A stretch of 64,000 bases of DNA from Candidatus Accumulibacter sp. ACC003 (GTDB taxonomy: Bacteria; Pseudomonadota; Gammaproteobacteria; Burkholderiales; Rhodocyclaceae), in the NCBI RefSeq assembly GCF_907163085.1, contig NZ_CAJQTX010000005.1, positions 62,001-126,000 of the forward strand, in the 5' to 3' direction. The stretch's first letter is position 1; the number at the start of each line of letters is the position of its first letter. The translations under genes were made by a program, and so were the position numbers. The notes beneath the pieces were generated by a model. It saw nothing but the letters and a program-made list of their open reading frames with translations. It was not told the DNA's origin and searched no databases. This document shows, in pieces, positions 15,360-23,771 of the stretch.

Positions 15360-16673
15360 TTACAATTGATTCCGCACGACACGCAAACCCGCGTCGGATT
15401 CGCCGGGCTGCTCGATGCCTGCTTCGGTCAGAATCCAGGCCTCTATCGTCGTGTGCCACTTACGCAGCAGGTCGAGTGGCCGAACGCGGTAATGCTTCTC
15501 GGCGGTCGCGCTCGGCTTGTGCCCCATGATTTGCGCTGACACCCCGGCGGGGCACTCCACCCACTCAGCCAGAGTGCCGAACGAGCGGCGCAGGCCGTGC
15601 AGCGAGAGTGCCGGCAAGCCGGCGGCGGTCAGGGCTTTGTTGTGCTGAATGCGCGGCTCCTGCAGCCTGCCAGATGCCGCGGCAGGGCTGGAGAATACCC
15701 ACTCATTGCGGCGCGGCAGCGCGGCCAGCAATGCGGCAGCATAGGGAGTCAGCGGAATGGTGCGCTCGCCGTCGACCTTGTCCTTGATGGTCAGGGCCTT
15801 CCACTGGAAATCGACATCTTCCCACCGGATACCCGCTACCTCTTCCCGGCGCGCTCCAGTAAGCAGGGCGGTTTGCAGGTAGGCAGCGATTACCGGGTTC
15901 TGTATCTGGCGCACAGCAGCGAACCACGCGGGCAACTGCTCACGCTGTAAGCAATCATCCTTCGCGCTCTTCTTCGGCAGTTCGTCGCGGGCAATGCGGG
16001 TAAGGCACGCGTCGGCGTGCGCCCAGCCGCGGTACTCGGGGCGGTCGCTGCACCAGTTCAGGAAGGCGCGTAGCAATGCAAACGCAAGGCGCGCGTAGGT
16101 CGGGCGATGCGTTGCCTCGTCTCTCAGCCAAGCGCGCACGCGGTCGGCGTCGATCTGCTCCAGTGGAAGAACCAGCAAGGGGCGCAGGATGCCCGGTAGG
16201 GTTTTGTCACTCTCGCCACGCCTGCGGCCTTGCCCGCGATGCTCGCCGCCCTCCTTGGCCACGGTTTCATGTTCGAGAAGATGACGCGCACTCCAGCTCG
16301 CGCGGCGCGCTTCGATGTACGCCTGCCACGCTTCCAGCGCTGGCGCTTTGATGCGCTTTGCTTCTTCCCGCTTGGCCTCTACCGCGGCGATTCGATCGGC
16401 CTTCTCTTGGCGCGGGTCCATGCCTTGGTCGATCGTCGTCTGTAGGCGGCGCGCCTCGTTGCGGGCGTCGTCGAGATTCCACGCGAGCACGTCGCCTATC
16501 GTCGTGCGGACGGTTCGCCGGTTCAGCTTGGACTCAAAGATGAACGCCTTGCTACCGACAGTCACGCGAACGGCCAGGCGCGGCGCGTCGGTGTCCCAGA
16601 GGAAGGCTTGCGCCACTTCGGCGGGCAGCTTCAGGCGGCGGATACGGTCGGGCGTCAGGCGTTCGCGGTTCAT
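15360..16673 (-). CDS. int: Tyrosine-type site-specific integrase
   Basis: 437 residues; P4-type integrase that catalyses integration into and excision from tRNA-Ala. N-terminal arm-binding domain (LTPDRIRRLKLP, AVRVTVGSKAFIFE), central core-binding region, and catalytic domain from about 255: TGARREEVAGIRW (Arg I), KDKVDGERTIPL (Lys), SLHGLRRSFGTL (H-x-x-R), QIMGHKPS (His), EKHYRVRPLDLLRKW (Tyr nucleophile). All five catalytic positions are present, so it should be active. It is transcribed away from the right att site; upstream are TGTAGCCA arm-type sites. Confidence 0.95.
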   Translation of the reverse strand: MNRERLTPDRIRRLKLPAEVAQAFLWDTDAPRLAVRVTVGSKAFIFESKLNRRTVRTTIGDVLAWNLDDARNEARRLQTTIDQGMDPRQEKADRIAAVEAKREEAKRIKAPALEAWQAYIEARRASWSARHLLEHETVAKEGGEHRGQGRRRGESDKTLPGILRPLLVLPLEQIDADRVRAWLRDEATHRPTYARLAFALLRAFLNWCSDRPEYRGWAHADACLTRIARDELPKKSAKDDCLQREQLPAWFAAVRQIQNPVIAAYLQTALLTGARREEVAGIRWEDVDFQWKALTIKDKVDGERTIPLTPYAAALLAALPRRNEWVFSSPAAASGRLQEPRIQHNKALTAAGLPALSLHGLRRSFGTLAEWVECPAGVSAQIMGHKPSATAEKHYRVRPLDLLRKWHTTIEAWILTEAGIEQPGESDAGLRVVRNQL

Positions 16674-16690
16674 GCTGTTGGCTCCTGTCT

Positions 16691-16728
16691 TGGCTACACG
16701 GAGAATTCATGTAGCCACCATGTAGCCA
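16691..16728. promoter_or_regulatory. Candidate integrase arm-type sites (right arm) / int promoter region
   Basis: TGGCTACA (16691-16698, inverted) and two direct TGTAGCCA copies (16710-16717, 16721-16728), immediately upstream of int. The 19-bp direct pair is identical in sequence and spacing to 1705-1723 at the other end of the island. Binding here could also autoregulate int. Confidence 0.62.
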
Positions 16729-16848
16729 AATTATAGCAATTCGCTTCAACGTCAAGCAACGCCAAGTCGCACTAAACACCTGTTTGCGCGTAGTTTTTAT
16801 GCTTCTCTCGAATCCCCTTCAACATAGAAAAACGTGTAGAACTGCAGA

Positions 16849-16895
16849 TTCGCAATCAGAAGGTCGGCGGTTCGATCCCGCCTGTCTCCACCAAG
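16849..16895 (+). repeat. attR: 47-bp copy of the tRNA-Ala 3' half
   Basis: Identical to 1603-1649. Bases just upstream (actgcaga) do not match the tRNA, so the 5' half is absent here. Downstream comes a T-tailed hairpin that would have been the tRNA's own terminator before integration. Confidence 0.93.
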
Positions 16896-16909
16896 AAATA
16901 GACACGATG

Positions 16910-16935
16910 CCTCGGCCAAAGACCGGGGCTTTTTG
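16910..16935 (+). terminator. Rho-independent terminator, original tRNA-Ala terminator
   Basis: CCTCGG pairs with CCGGGG (one G-U) across a short loop, followed by a ctttttg tract, 15 bases after the tRNA-derived attR. Confidence 0.7.
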
Positions 16936-16953
16936 TTGGCCAGCCGCCAACAG

Positions 16954-17178
16954 CTACGCCCCGTCCGGCGAACAGCACGCGCCGCCAGAAAGTTGCATCG
17001 GCGGACACGGCACGCTGCCGTAGGAGCAGAAGACGCAACAATGGCCAGGCTTGGGCCGCAGCAGCAACTGGCACGCGGTGCATTCGTAGAACCACTGACA
17101 CGCGTCGGTGGGCATCTGCTCGGTTTTGACGTAGCCGCATGCCGGACAGGTGAGTGTCGATTCAAGAACAGGCGTCAC
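16954..17178 (-). CDS. Small Cys-rich GDCCxFCSYG-type protein
   Basis: 74 residues from GTG 17178 with ggag upstream. Two metal-site-like segments: CPACGYVKTEQMPTDACQWF and CTACQLLLRPKPGHCCVFCSYG, then SVPCPP. This is the small GDCC(V)FCSYG protein seen widely in proteobacteria, often near mercury or heavy-metal genes; here the first residue is H instead of D. Likely binds zinc; role unknown. It is the first chromosomal gene right of the island. Confidence 0.8.
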   Translation of the reverse strand: MTPVLESTLTCPACGYVKTEQMPTDACQWFYECTACQLLLRPKPGHCCVFCSYGSVPCPPMQLSGGACCSPDGA

Positions 17179-17412
17179 GGGGATCTCCGGTCAGTGGCGT
17201 TTCATTGTCGCCGGCAGCCCCGTCGGAACGGAAATGCGGTCGCCTAGCGCTGCGGTGTCGCGTGATCGACGGCAAAGCGCGGATAGGCGATACCCCGGCA
17301 TGGTAAAGTCGCTCTCCGGTCACGCACGCAGCTGCTGTGCCGGGCCGCCCCCAGCAATCGCCCGATTTCCCTTCTCGTCGATGGAAATCGGGATTCCGGA
17401 TCGTCGTATCGC

Positions 17413-17988
17413 ATGAAAAATTTTCTCCTCAAGCGTCTCGTTGACCTGTCGCTCGCGTGTCTGGCGGCGGTGCTGCTGTTGCTGCCGGTTTGTCTGGTCG
17501 CCGTGGCGGTGAAGCTGACGTCTCGCGGACCGGCCCTGTACTGGTCGGATCGCGTCGGCCGCCACAACCGCATTTTCAGGATGCCCAAATTTCGTAGCAT
17601 GCGGCTTGGCACACCGGCGGTGGCGACGCATCTGCTCGCCGATCCGGCAAGCTTTCTGACGCCGATCGGCTCCTTCCTGCGGCGCTCGAGTCTCGACGAA
17701 TTGCCGCAGTTGTGGAGTATCCTTGCCGGCGACATGAGCTTTGTCGGGCCGCGCCCGGCGCTTTACAACCAGCACGACCTGATCGCCCTGCGTAGCGAGC
17801 GCGGCATCGACGAGTTGCTGCCGGGCTTGACCGGCTGGGCGCAGGTCAATGGCCGCGACGAGTTGCCGCTGCCCGAAAAGGTCGCGTTCGACGTCGCCTA
17901 CCTGCAGCAGCGATCGTTTTGGCTGGATATGCGCATCGTCTGGCTGACGATGCGCAAGGTGCTGCGTCGCGAAGGCGTCGCTCATTGA
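17413..17988 (+). CDS. Sugar-phosphate transferase (initiating glycosyltransferase, PglC-like)
   Basis: 191 residues; monotopic phosphoglycosyl transferase that moves a sugar-1-phosphate to undecaprenyl phosphate, the first step of surface polysaccharide assembly. N-terminal re-entrant membrane helix (LVDLSLACLAAVLLLLPVCL), then YWSDRVGRHNRIFRMPKFRSM, RSSLDELPQLWSILAGDMS with the catalytic Asp-Glu pair, FVGPRPAL and PGLTGWAQVNGRD. Length equals the short PglC/EpsL class. ATG at 17413, poor ribosome site. No other polysaccharide gene is adjacent; pel does not need such an enzyme. Confidence 0.9.
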   Translation: MKNFLLKRLVDLSLACLAAVLLLLPVCLVAVAVKLTSRGPALYWSDRVGRHNRIFRMPKFRSMRLGTPAVATHLLADPASFLTPIGSFLRRSSLDELPQLWSILAGDMSFVGPRPALYNQHDLIALRSERGIDELLPGLTGWAQVNGRDELPLPEKVAFDVAYLQQRSFWLDMRIVWLTMRKVLRREGVAH

Positions 17989-18065
17989 TTGATTTCCTCG
18001 ACCGCCGCAACGTGCAGGCGCTGCCGGGGTCTCGGCGGGGAAACCCGGGAAAGTAGCGTGTCGAA

Positions 18066-18746
18066 TTGACTGATGTCGTCTTGAACCGAGGCTCGCTGCG
18101 GGCCGCGGCGTTTCCCGCGTATCCGGGCATTGCCCTCGCCGACGTGCGCCTGCTCGATTGCGAAGCGGCGTGCAGCGAGGCTGGCGAGGAATTGCTGGCC
18201 AGCGACGCCATCGGCTTCGATAGCGAGTCGAAGCCCACCTTTCACAAGGGCGAAGCCTCGACGGGTCCGCATTTGGTGCAGTTGGCTACCGACACGCGCG
18301 TCTACCTGTTCCCAATTTCGCGATCGCACGGCAACGACGCGTTGCGAGCAGTTCTCGAGTCTTCGCGCGTCTTGAAGGTCGGATTTGGCCTGGGCAATGA
18401 TCGGCGAGCGCTGCAATCGAAGCTGCGAATCGAGACGCGCAACGTCGTTGACCTTGGTGAGGTGCTGCGCGGCCCGGGGCATCGCGGTACGGTCGGGGCC
18501 AAAGTGGCGGTGGCGCATTTCTTCGCGCAGACGCTGCAGAAGTCGAAGAAGATCGGTACCAGCAACTGGGCAACGGCACGCCTGAGTGAGCGGCAGAAGC
18601 TCTACGCCGCCGACGACGCACAAGTGGCGTTGCGAATTTACCGCGCCTGGCTGCAGAACGGCCGGGCCGTTGCACCCATGATCGACGTCGCAGACGACCG
18701 CGACGATCGGCGCCGAGTGCCGCCACAAGCACCCGACAGTGCGTAA
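18066..18746 (+). CDS. RNase D-like 3'-5' exonuclease
   Basis: 226 residues. DnaQ/RNase D-fold exonuclease with conserved acidic motifs: AIGFDSESKPTF (first Asp-x-Glu), VGFGLGNDRRAL (second Asp), and YAADDAQVALRIY (Y-x3-D of exo III). No HRDC domains, so it is the short single-domain class. Start taken at TTG 18066; ATG starts inside would cut the domain, so this start is uncertain. Its end overlaps the next gene by 8 bases. Confidence 0.8.
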   Translation: MTDVVLNRGSLRAAAFPAYPGIALADVRLLDCEAACSEAGEELLASDAIGFDSESKPTFHKGEASTGPHLVQLATDTRVYLFPISRSHGNDALRAVLESSRVLKVGFGLGNDRRALQSKLRIETRNVVDLGEVLRGPGHRGTVGAKVAVAHFFAQTLQKSKKIGTSNWATARLSERQKLYAADDAQVALRIYRAWLQNGRAVAPMIDVADDRDDRRRVPPQAPDSA

Positions 18747-19980
18747 AGTAGCCATGCCAGGCGACCAGACAAAATCCAGCGCGCCGCTAGCGCGCACCGG
18801 CTACAGCGACGCCGCGAAAACCGCCGTGCAGCAAACGGCCCGGCGCGTCCAGGAAATGCACAGCGCCATCGCCGACACCTATTTCGACATCCTGAGCCGG
18901 ATTCCACTGCTGTCGGCGCCGGCGCAGCTCGTTCGCAGCGCCCACGACACGATCGCCGCCGGCGTCTACGGCGCCATCCACCACGGCAGTGGCGGCTTGC
19001 TCGCCGCCGCGTCGCTGGTCGAGAAGCGCGGCAGCGGCCGGCCACCTGGCAAACCACCCGGACGCCTCGCTACTGGCCTGCGCAGCGCGCTGAACGGCGC
19101 GTTCGGCGATCATCTGGCGGCCAGCAACAACGTCCTGGCGGTGCCGATGGCGATTTACGTCGACGGCGCGGCGATTGCACTCGACGCGGCAACGCTGCGC
19201 GGCGCTTTCCCCGACGCCGGCAAGCGCCTGTGTGTTTTCGTCCACGGCCTCGGTTGCGACGAACATTCCTGGGATGCCGACGATCGCGCGAGTACGGCGC
19301 AATGTCATTTTGGCCGGCAACTGCACGCCGATTTCGCGTGCACGCCGGTTTACCTGCGCTACAACAGCGGCCTGCCGATTGTTCGCAATGGCGCGCAGCT
19401 GGCCGCCATCCTCGAAGAGCTGCTGGCGGCGTGGCCGCAGCCAGCCAGCGAACTGCTGCTGATCGCCCACAGCATGGGCGGGCTGGTCGCGCTGTCGGCG
19501 TGCGAGCACGCCGCCGCGGCCGCGATGCATTGGCCGCAATCGACGCGGATGCTGATTTGCCTCGGCTCGCCGAACCTCGGTTCGCCGGTCGAGCGCCTCG
19601 GTCACCTAACCAATACGGCGCTGAACGTGTCGAAGATCACCGCGCCGCTCGGCAAGATCGCCGCCGCGCGCAGCCAGGGAATCAAGGACCTCCGGCACGG
19701 CCCTGGCGCGCCGAGCCGTGATCCCGCGCACGAGCACATCGCTTTCCGCTTTCTCGGCTCGAGCCTGGCAGCAGACAGCACTTATCGCGTCGGCAACGTC
19801 TTCGGTGACGGCATGGTGACGCTCGGCAGCGCCACCGCGCACGCCATCGACGGCGACGTGCAGTGCGCCAGCGTCGGCAAGCTCGGTCACCTGCGAATGC
19901 TCACCGATGCGCGCGTCTATCGGCAGATCAGCGACTGGGTCGGCGCGCTCGAGCCACCGCTACAGCAAGAAATTCCCTGA
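18739..19980 (+). CDS. Alpha/beta hydrolase (lipase/PGAP1-like)
   Basis: 413 residues. The first about 120 residues are helical (AVQQTARRVQEMHSAIADTY) and partly phasin-like. The hydrolase core follows: CVFVHGLGCDEHSWD (oxyanion strand), LLIAHSMGGLVAL with the nucleophilic Ser in AHSMGG, and a late VGKLGHLRML supplying the probable His. Known relatives are lipase-like enzymes; a link to polyhydroxyalkanoate granules is possible given the N-terminus but is inference. GTG 18739 or ATG 18754 are both possible starts; overlaps the exonuclease gene. Confidence 0.8.
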   Translation: MRKVAMPGDQTKSSAPLARTGYSDAAKTAVQQTARRVQEMHSAIADTYFDILSRIPLLSAPAQLVRSAHDTIAAGVYGAIHHGSGGLLAAASLVEKRGSGRPPGKPPGRLATGLRSALNGAFGDHLAASNNVLAVPMAIYVDGAAIALDAATLRGAFPDAGKRLCVFVHGLGCDEHSWDADDRASTAQCHFGRQLHADFACTPVYLRYNSGLPIVRNGAQLAAILEELLAAWPQPASELLLIAHSMGGLVALSACEHAAAAAMHWPQSTRMLICLGSPNLGSPVERLGHLTNTALNVSKITAPLGKIAAARSQGIKDLRHGPGAPSRDPAHEHIAFRFLGSSLAADSTYRVGNVFGDGMVTLGSATAHAIDGDVQCASVGKLGHLRMLTDARVYRQISDWVGALEPPLQQEIP

Positions 19981-20009
19981 CGGCCCGCCAGATGGCGCCG
20001 GCACGCGGC

Positions 20010-20774
20010 TCAATTCGACAGCAGATCGTAGAGCGCGCCGAACTCGCCGCTCAGCTTGTGCCGCGGATCGAGATGGATCATCGGCAAGGCTTGATGGTGC
20101 GACTCACGGATCTTGATCGACGCCGACAGGAAAGCGTCGAGGATCGGTAGTCCCTCGGCGCGCAATTCGTCGACCAGGAGAAGCGGCAGCTTGGCGCGTG
20201 CCTGGAAGTGGTTGACGACGATGCCTTCGACGCGCAGTTCGCGGTTGTGGTCGCTCCTGATTTCGCGCACGCTGTCGAGCAGCGTGTACAGCGCCTGCCG
20301 CGAGAAGTCGTCGCAATCGAAAGGAATCAGGCAGGTATCGGCGGCGATCAGCGCCGAACGCGTGAAGAAGTTCAGCGCCGGCGGCGTATCGATGAAAACG
20401 TCGTCGTAGGCACGCAGCTTGTCGAGCGACTCACGCAACTTGTACATCTTGTAGCGCGACTCGAGCTTGAACTGCAGTTCCTCGAGCCGTGCATCAGACG
20501 GCAGTATGTCGAGATTGGCGAAAGGCGTATGGACGATGTACGCCTCCAGCGGCTCGGGGAAAAGCTTGTAGCCAAGCAGGTCATCGAAGAAGTTTGCGAG
20601 CGTCTTGTCCTGCTGCTGCAGCGCCTGACCGAGGAGGTAGCGCGAGGAATTGGCCTGCGCGTCGAGGTCGATCAGCAGCGTCCGTCGCCCGCGCGCGGCG
20701 CCGACGGCGGCGAGGTTGCAGGCAATGGTCGATTTACCCACACCGCCTTTCTGATTGAAGACCACTCGGCGCAT
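20010..20774 (-). CDS. ParA/MinD-family ATPase
   Basis: 254 residues. Deviant Walker A VFNQKGGVGKSTIACNLAA, switch I/II LIDLDAQANSSRYLLG and VFIDTPPALNFF. It begins MRRVVFNQ and has no HTH extension. There is no ParB or parS-like gene beside it, so it is an orphan ParA used for positioning some cell component (chromosome, granules or a protein cluster). It converges on the hydrolase with a 29-base gap. Confidence 0.88.
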   Translation of the reverse strand: MRRVVFNQKGGVGKSTIACNLAAVGAARGRRTLLIDLDAQANSSRYLLGQALQQQDKTLANFFDDLLGYKLFPEPLEAYIVHTPFANLDILPSDARLEELQFKLESRYKMYKLRESLDKLRAYDDVFIDTPPALNFFTRSALIAADTCLIPFDCDDFSRQALYTLLDSVREIRSDHNRELRVEGIVVNHFQARAKLPLLLVDELRAEGLPILDAFLSASIKIRESHHQALPMIHLDPRHKLSGEFGALYDLLSN

Positions 20775-20898
20775 GACATTCCCCCCTAGGGATGTAAGGA
20801 TTAGCCGAGAGTGTAGTCTTTAGTCGACGTCCGGGAAAGCGCGCGGCGTGCGGAGCGGCGGAAAAGGCGCCGCTGCGGCTTCGGAAATGTCGCCAGCG

Positions 20899-21405
20899 TC
20901 AGGCGCCAGACGCGCCGTCGAGCTCGCGCTGCGTCAGATAGAGACGCAGATCGAATTCGAGCTGCTGATACGCTGGCTCCATGTGCGTGCACAGCTGGTA
21001 GAAAGCGCGGTCGTGTTCGCGCTCCTTGAGGTGCGCCAGTTCGTGCACGACGATCATCCGCAAGAACTCGGGCGGCGCTTCCTTGAAAACGCTGGCGACG
21101 CGGATCTCGCGTTTCCACTTGATCTTGCTGCCCTGGACGCGTGGCAACTTGCCATTGACCCCCAGGGCATTGGCCGTCAGCTGCAGGCGGCTGTCGAACA
21201 GCACCCTGGCCGGCGTTTCGACCTTGCCCAGAAAACGGCTCTTGAGCGCCAGCGTGTAGTCGTACAGCGCGCTGTCGCAACGTACCGCGTGCGTACCCGG
21301 ATAGCGGCTGCGCAGCATCGTCGCCAGCTGACCGTGCTCGATTGCCGCGCGAACCTGCTGCTGCAGATGCTCCGGATAGCCCGCCAGATAGCGCAGCGGC
21401 AGCAC
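20899..21405 (-). CDS. YgjP-type M48-like zinc metallopeptidase (DUF45)
   Basis: 168 residues from GTG 21405, two bases after the preceding stop. The core is MIVVHELAHLKEREHDRAFY: the HExxH helix followed by a third histidine, as in YgjP/WLM proteases. SKIKWKREIRVASVFKEAP just upstream is the typical DUF45 strand. Upstream in-frame sequence overlaps the esterase and is not coding in this frame. Co-transcribed with the esterase gene. Confidence 0.85.
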   Translation of the reverse strand: MLPLRYLAGYPEHLQQQVRAAIEHGQLATMLRSRYPGTHAVRCDSALYDYTLALKSRFLGKVETPARVLFDSRLQLTANALGVNGKLPRVQGSKIKWKREIRVASVFKEAPPEFLRMIVVHELAHLKEREHDRAFYQLCTHMEPAYQQLEFDLRLYLTQRELDGASGA

Positions 21406-21407
21406 GC

Positions 21408-22112
21408 TCAGCAGGCTTTGGCCAGGACTTGATGCAACCAGGCTTCGATATCGCGCAACTCTTCCATGCACACCGAGTGTTCGGTGGCGTAGGTATGCCA
21501 GTCGACGGCGTATTTCTCGGCCTTCAGCAGCTTGCAGCTGCGCTTGCCAAAGTCGTGGGGAATGACGCCATCGTTCTGTCCGTGCGCCATGAAGATCGGC
21601 ACGTCGCGGTTGGCGGCATGCGCCTCGGCAGCCAGGGTATCGGCCATCGGCAGATAGCACGACAGCGCCAGGATGCCGGCCAGCCGCTGGCCATGCCGCA
21701 AGCCAGCATGCAGGGCAATGACGCCGCCCTGCGAAAAACCCGCCAGGACGATCCGTGAGTCGGGAATGCCGCGCTCGTTCTCGCGGGCAATTAGCGCTTC
21801 GACTTGTCGCGCCGACTCGCGAACGCCGGTGGCTTCCTCACGACCCGGCGAAAAATCGGGCGAGACGATGTCGTACCAGGCGCGCATCACCATGCCGCCA
21901 TTGATCGTCACCGCGCGCATCGGCGCATGCGGGAAAACGAAGCGCAGCGCTGGCAACTGGTCGAAATCGAACTCGTCGACGATGGGCTCGAAGTCGTGCC
22001 CATCGGCGCCCAGCCCGTGCAACCAGATCACCGCGCATTTGGGGGACTCGCCGGTTTGACGTTCTACAGCGGGCAGTAGTAGATCGGCGGCTTGGGTAAC
22101 TGCTGCGGTCAT
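21408..22112 (-). CDS. Carboxylesterase (phospholipase/thioesterase family)
   Basis: 234 residues, EstB/YpfH-like cytoplasmic alpha/beta hydrolase. VIWLHGLGADGHDFEPIV (oxyanion), RIVLAGFSQGGVIALH (Ser nucleophile), FMAHGQNDGVIPHDFG (Asp) and YATEHSVCMEEL (His) complete the triad. Length matches the family (about 220). First gene of a two-gene unit with the metallopeptidase. Confidence 0.92.
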   Translation of the reverse strand: MTAAVTQAADLLLPAVERQTGESPKCAVIWLHGLGADGHDFEPIVDEFDFDQLPALRFVFPHAPMRAVTINGGMVMRAWYDIVSPDFSPGREEATGVRESARQVEALIARENERGIPDSRIVLAGFSQGGVIALHAGLRHGQRLAGILALSCYLPMADTLAAEAHAANRDVPIFMAHGQNDGVIPHDFGKRSCKLLKAEKYAVDWHTYATEHSVCMEELRDIEAWLHQVLAKAC

Positions 22113-22210
22113 CGAATGACTCCTGATTCAGGTAAACGACCGCCATTTTAGCAGCCTGCCCGGTTTTCTCGACGCGCTGGCGGTCGCCAGCGCCAGAGCC
22201 GTGCCGAAGA

Positions 22211-23308
22211 TCAGGCTTTGCGGAGGTGCGCGATGACCGCTTTGGTGATCGCCCTGGTGCCGTCCTGACCGCCGAGAGCTATCGGGTAGATCACCGACAT
22301 CGCCTTGTCGACGGCGCTTTCCAGGATTCGTGCGGCGTGCGCCAGCCGCGGTTCGGCGTGCTGGTCGGCCAGCCAGTCGAGCATCAGCGCCGCCGAGAGA
22401 ATCTGCGCCACCGGGTTGGCGACGTCGCGGCCGGCGATATCCGGTGCGCTGCCGTGCGCGGGCTGAAAGACGGCATGCTGGTCGCCGATGTCGGCCGTCG
22501 GCGCCAGCGAGAGACTACCGGCAAGCGCCGCAGCGAGGCTCGAAAATGCGCCACCGCAAGAATTCTCGGCGACCAGAACGTCGAACTCCCACGGCGACTT
22601 GACGAGCTTCGCTGCCATCGCGTCGACGTAACCGTACTCGGCGTCGACCGCGGGATAACCGGCAGCGACTTCGCCGAAGACCTTGCGGAAAAAAGCCATC
22701 GACGACAGCACGTTGGCCTGGCCGACGCAAGTGACCTTGCCGACTCGCCGCTTGCCCGTGGCACGCCGGCTGGCGACGCGAAAAGCAAACTCCGACACCC
22801 GGCGGCTGCCGTCACGCGTGATCACCATCGTTTCTCTGGCCACCGTGTCACTGTCGACGGTGCCACGACCGCGCGAGTAAAGCAGGCCTTCGCTCAGCTC
22901 GCGCACGACGACCAGGTCGATGGCACTGGCGCGCTTGTCGGCGAGGAGGCGCGGCAAACGCGGATAGCTGCGGATCGGGTGCAAGCCGGCGTACAGACCC
23001 AGTTCCGCGCGCAGGTCGAAGTGCGTGGCGATTTCCGTTCCGTCCGGGTAGCGGACGTCGGGCAGGCCGACCGCGCCGAACAGGATCGCATCGGCCCGCT
23101 GGCACGCGCGCATGCTTTCGTCGGAAAAGGCGATGCCCGTTTTCTGGTAGTGGCCGGCGCCCGCAGCGATGTGTAGAAACTCGACGCTGGCGCCGCCGAA
23201 ACGCTCCTGCAGCACCTCGAGAACCTGCAGGCACGCGGCCATGACTTCCGGCCCGATTCCGTCTCCAGGAACAACAGCGATCTGAAAATGCAAATCTCTT
23301 CTGTCCAT
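22211..23308 (-). CDS. Isopropylmalate/isocitrate dehydrogenase-like protein lacking catalytic residues
   Basis: 365 residues from ATG 23308 (MDRRDLHFQIAVVPGDGIGPE). The fold is that of LeuB/tartrate dehydrogenases: RAELGLYAGLHPIRSYP, HGSAPDIAGRDVANPVAQIL (NAD site). By comparison with the well-known LeuB pattern, three active-site positions differ: DKANVL is GQANVL (Lys to Gln), and the metal-binding GDILSDE segment is GGAFSSL (both Asp replaced). The Asp in YVDAMA remains. No leuC/leuD genes are near. It may be a pseudoenzyme or have altered chemistry. Start supported by aaagaag upstream. Confidence 0.82.
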   Translation of the reverse strand: MDRRDLHFQIAVVPGDGIGPEVMAACLQVLEVLQERFGGASVEFLHIAAGAGHYQKTGIAFSDESMRACQRADAILFGAVGLPDVRYPDGTEIATHFDLRAELGLYAGLHPIRSYPRLPRLLADKRASAIDLVVVRELSEGLLYSRGRGTVDSDTVARETMVITRDGSRRVSEFAFRVASRRATGKRRVGKVTCVGQANVLSSMAFFRKVFGEVAAGYPAVDAEYGYVDAMAAKLVKSPWEFDVLVAENSCGGAFSSLAAALAGSLSLAPTADIGDQHAVFQPAHGSAPDIAGRDVANPVAQILSAALMLDWLADQHAEPRLAHAARILESAVDKAMSVIYPIALGGQDGTRAITKAVIAHLRKA

Positions 23309-23771
23309 GCTCACTTCTTTCCATTGTCCTGAAAGTGCAAAGGTCGACTGGCGAAGCCGGCAGCGAAGGATCCCGGCGAAGCGGCCGAGACGGCTGCACC
23401 GCCAACGGCGATCAATCCCGGTGGCAGCGTCGTCCGGGAAATCACCATGGCAGTGCTTGGCGCCGCCCATTGATAAGGAAAATGTGCGGCGTGGTCAAGA
23501 GTTTTTATTACGTTGGCGATTTTTTTTGCAGATCCGGGGTGGCCGGTGCGTTACTCGACAGCGCTAGCGGCGCACCACAAAACGCCGACCCGACGCGCCA
23601 AAGGCCTTCACGACACGTGTTTACATGCTCGTCATCGGCAAGTTCGGCGCGGCCACTGGCGCCGGCGCGCCGCAGAACAGCGCCCGCCGGCGGACAACGC
23701 GCAGGCGTTTTGCACGCGCCACCGGGCACGTGCTACGGTTGCCTTTCGATCATCATCCGGAGGGCATCAGC
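23309..23771. other. Intergenic region between divergent genes, no gene seen
   Basis: About 460 bases between the dehydrogenase-like gene and the PLP enzyme, transcribed divergently. It includes an AT-rich stretch with a T8 run (23500-23530), probably holding the promoters of both genes. Open frames here are GC-bias artefacts. Confidence 0.5.

Larger units (their letters stand above)
1603..16895. mobile_element. Integrated genomic island / phage-satellite-like element in tRNA-Ala
   Basis: Bounded by identical 47-bp tRNA-Ala repeats, with a tyrosine integrase 176 bp from the right repeat and TGTAGCCA arm-type repeats at both ends. The right half encodes a leftward, overlapping set: integrase, HigBA, DNA-binding proteins, primase/helicase, VRR-NUC nuclease, a zinc-knuckle-like protein, an HGGxSTGPKT protein and a DUF5681 protein. 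The left half is cargo. No capsid, portal, tail, lysis or large terminase gene is visible, which fits a phage satellite or replicating integrative island better than a complete prophage. The original tRNA terminator lies just beyond the right repeat (16910-16935). Confidence 0.85.

Noticed and set aside
16797..17165. Minus-strand frame with GGDRRDRTADLLIANL
   Set aside because: Again the antisense of the tRNA-derived attR; not a protein.
20010..20774. ParA considered as a plasmid or island partition gene
   Set aside because: It is outside the att-bounded island and has no parB or parS-like repeats beside it.
22211..23308. Naming the gene leuB
   Set aside because: No leuC/leuD context and three conserved catalytic residues are replaced.
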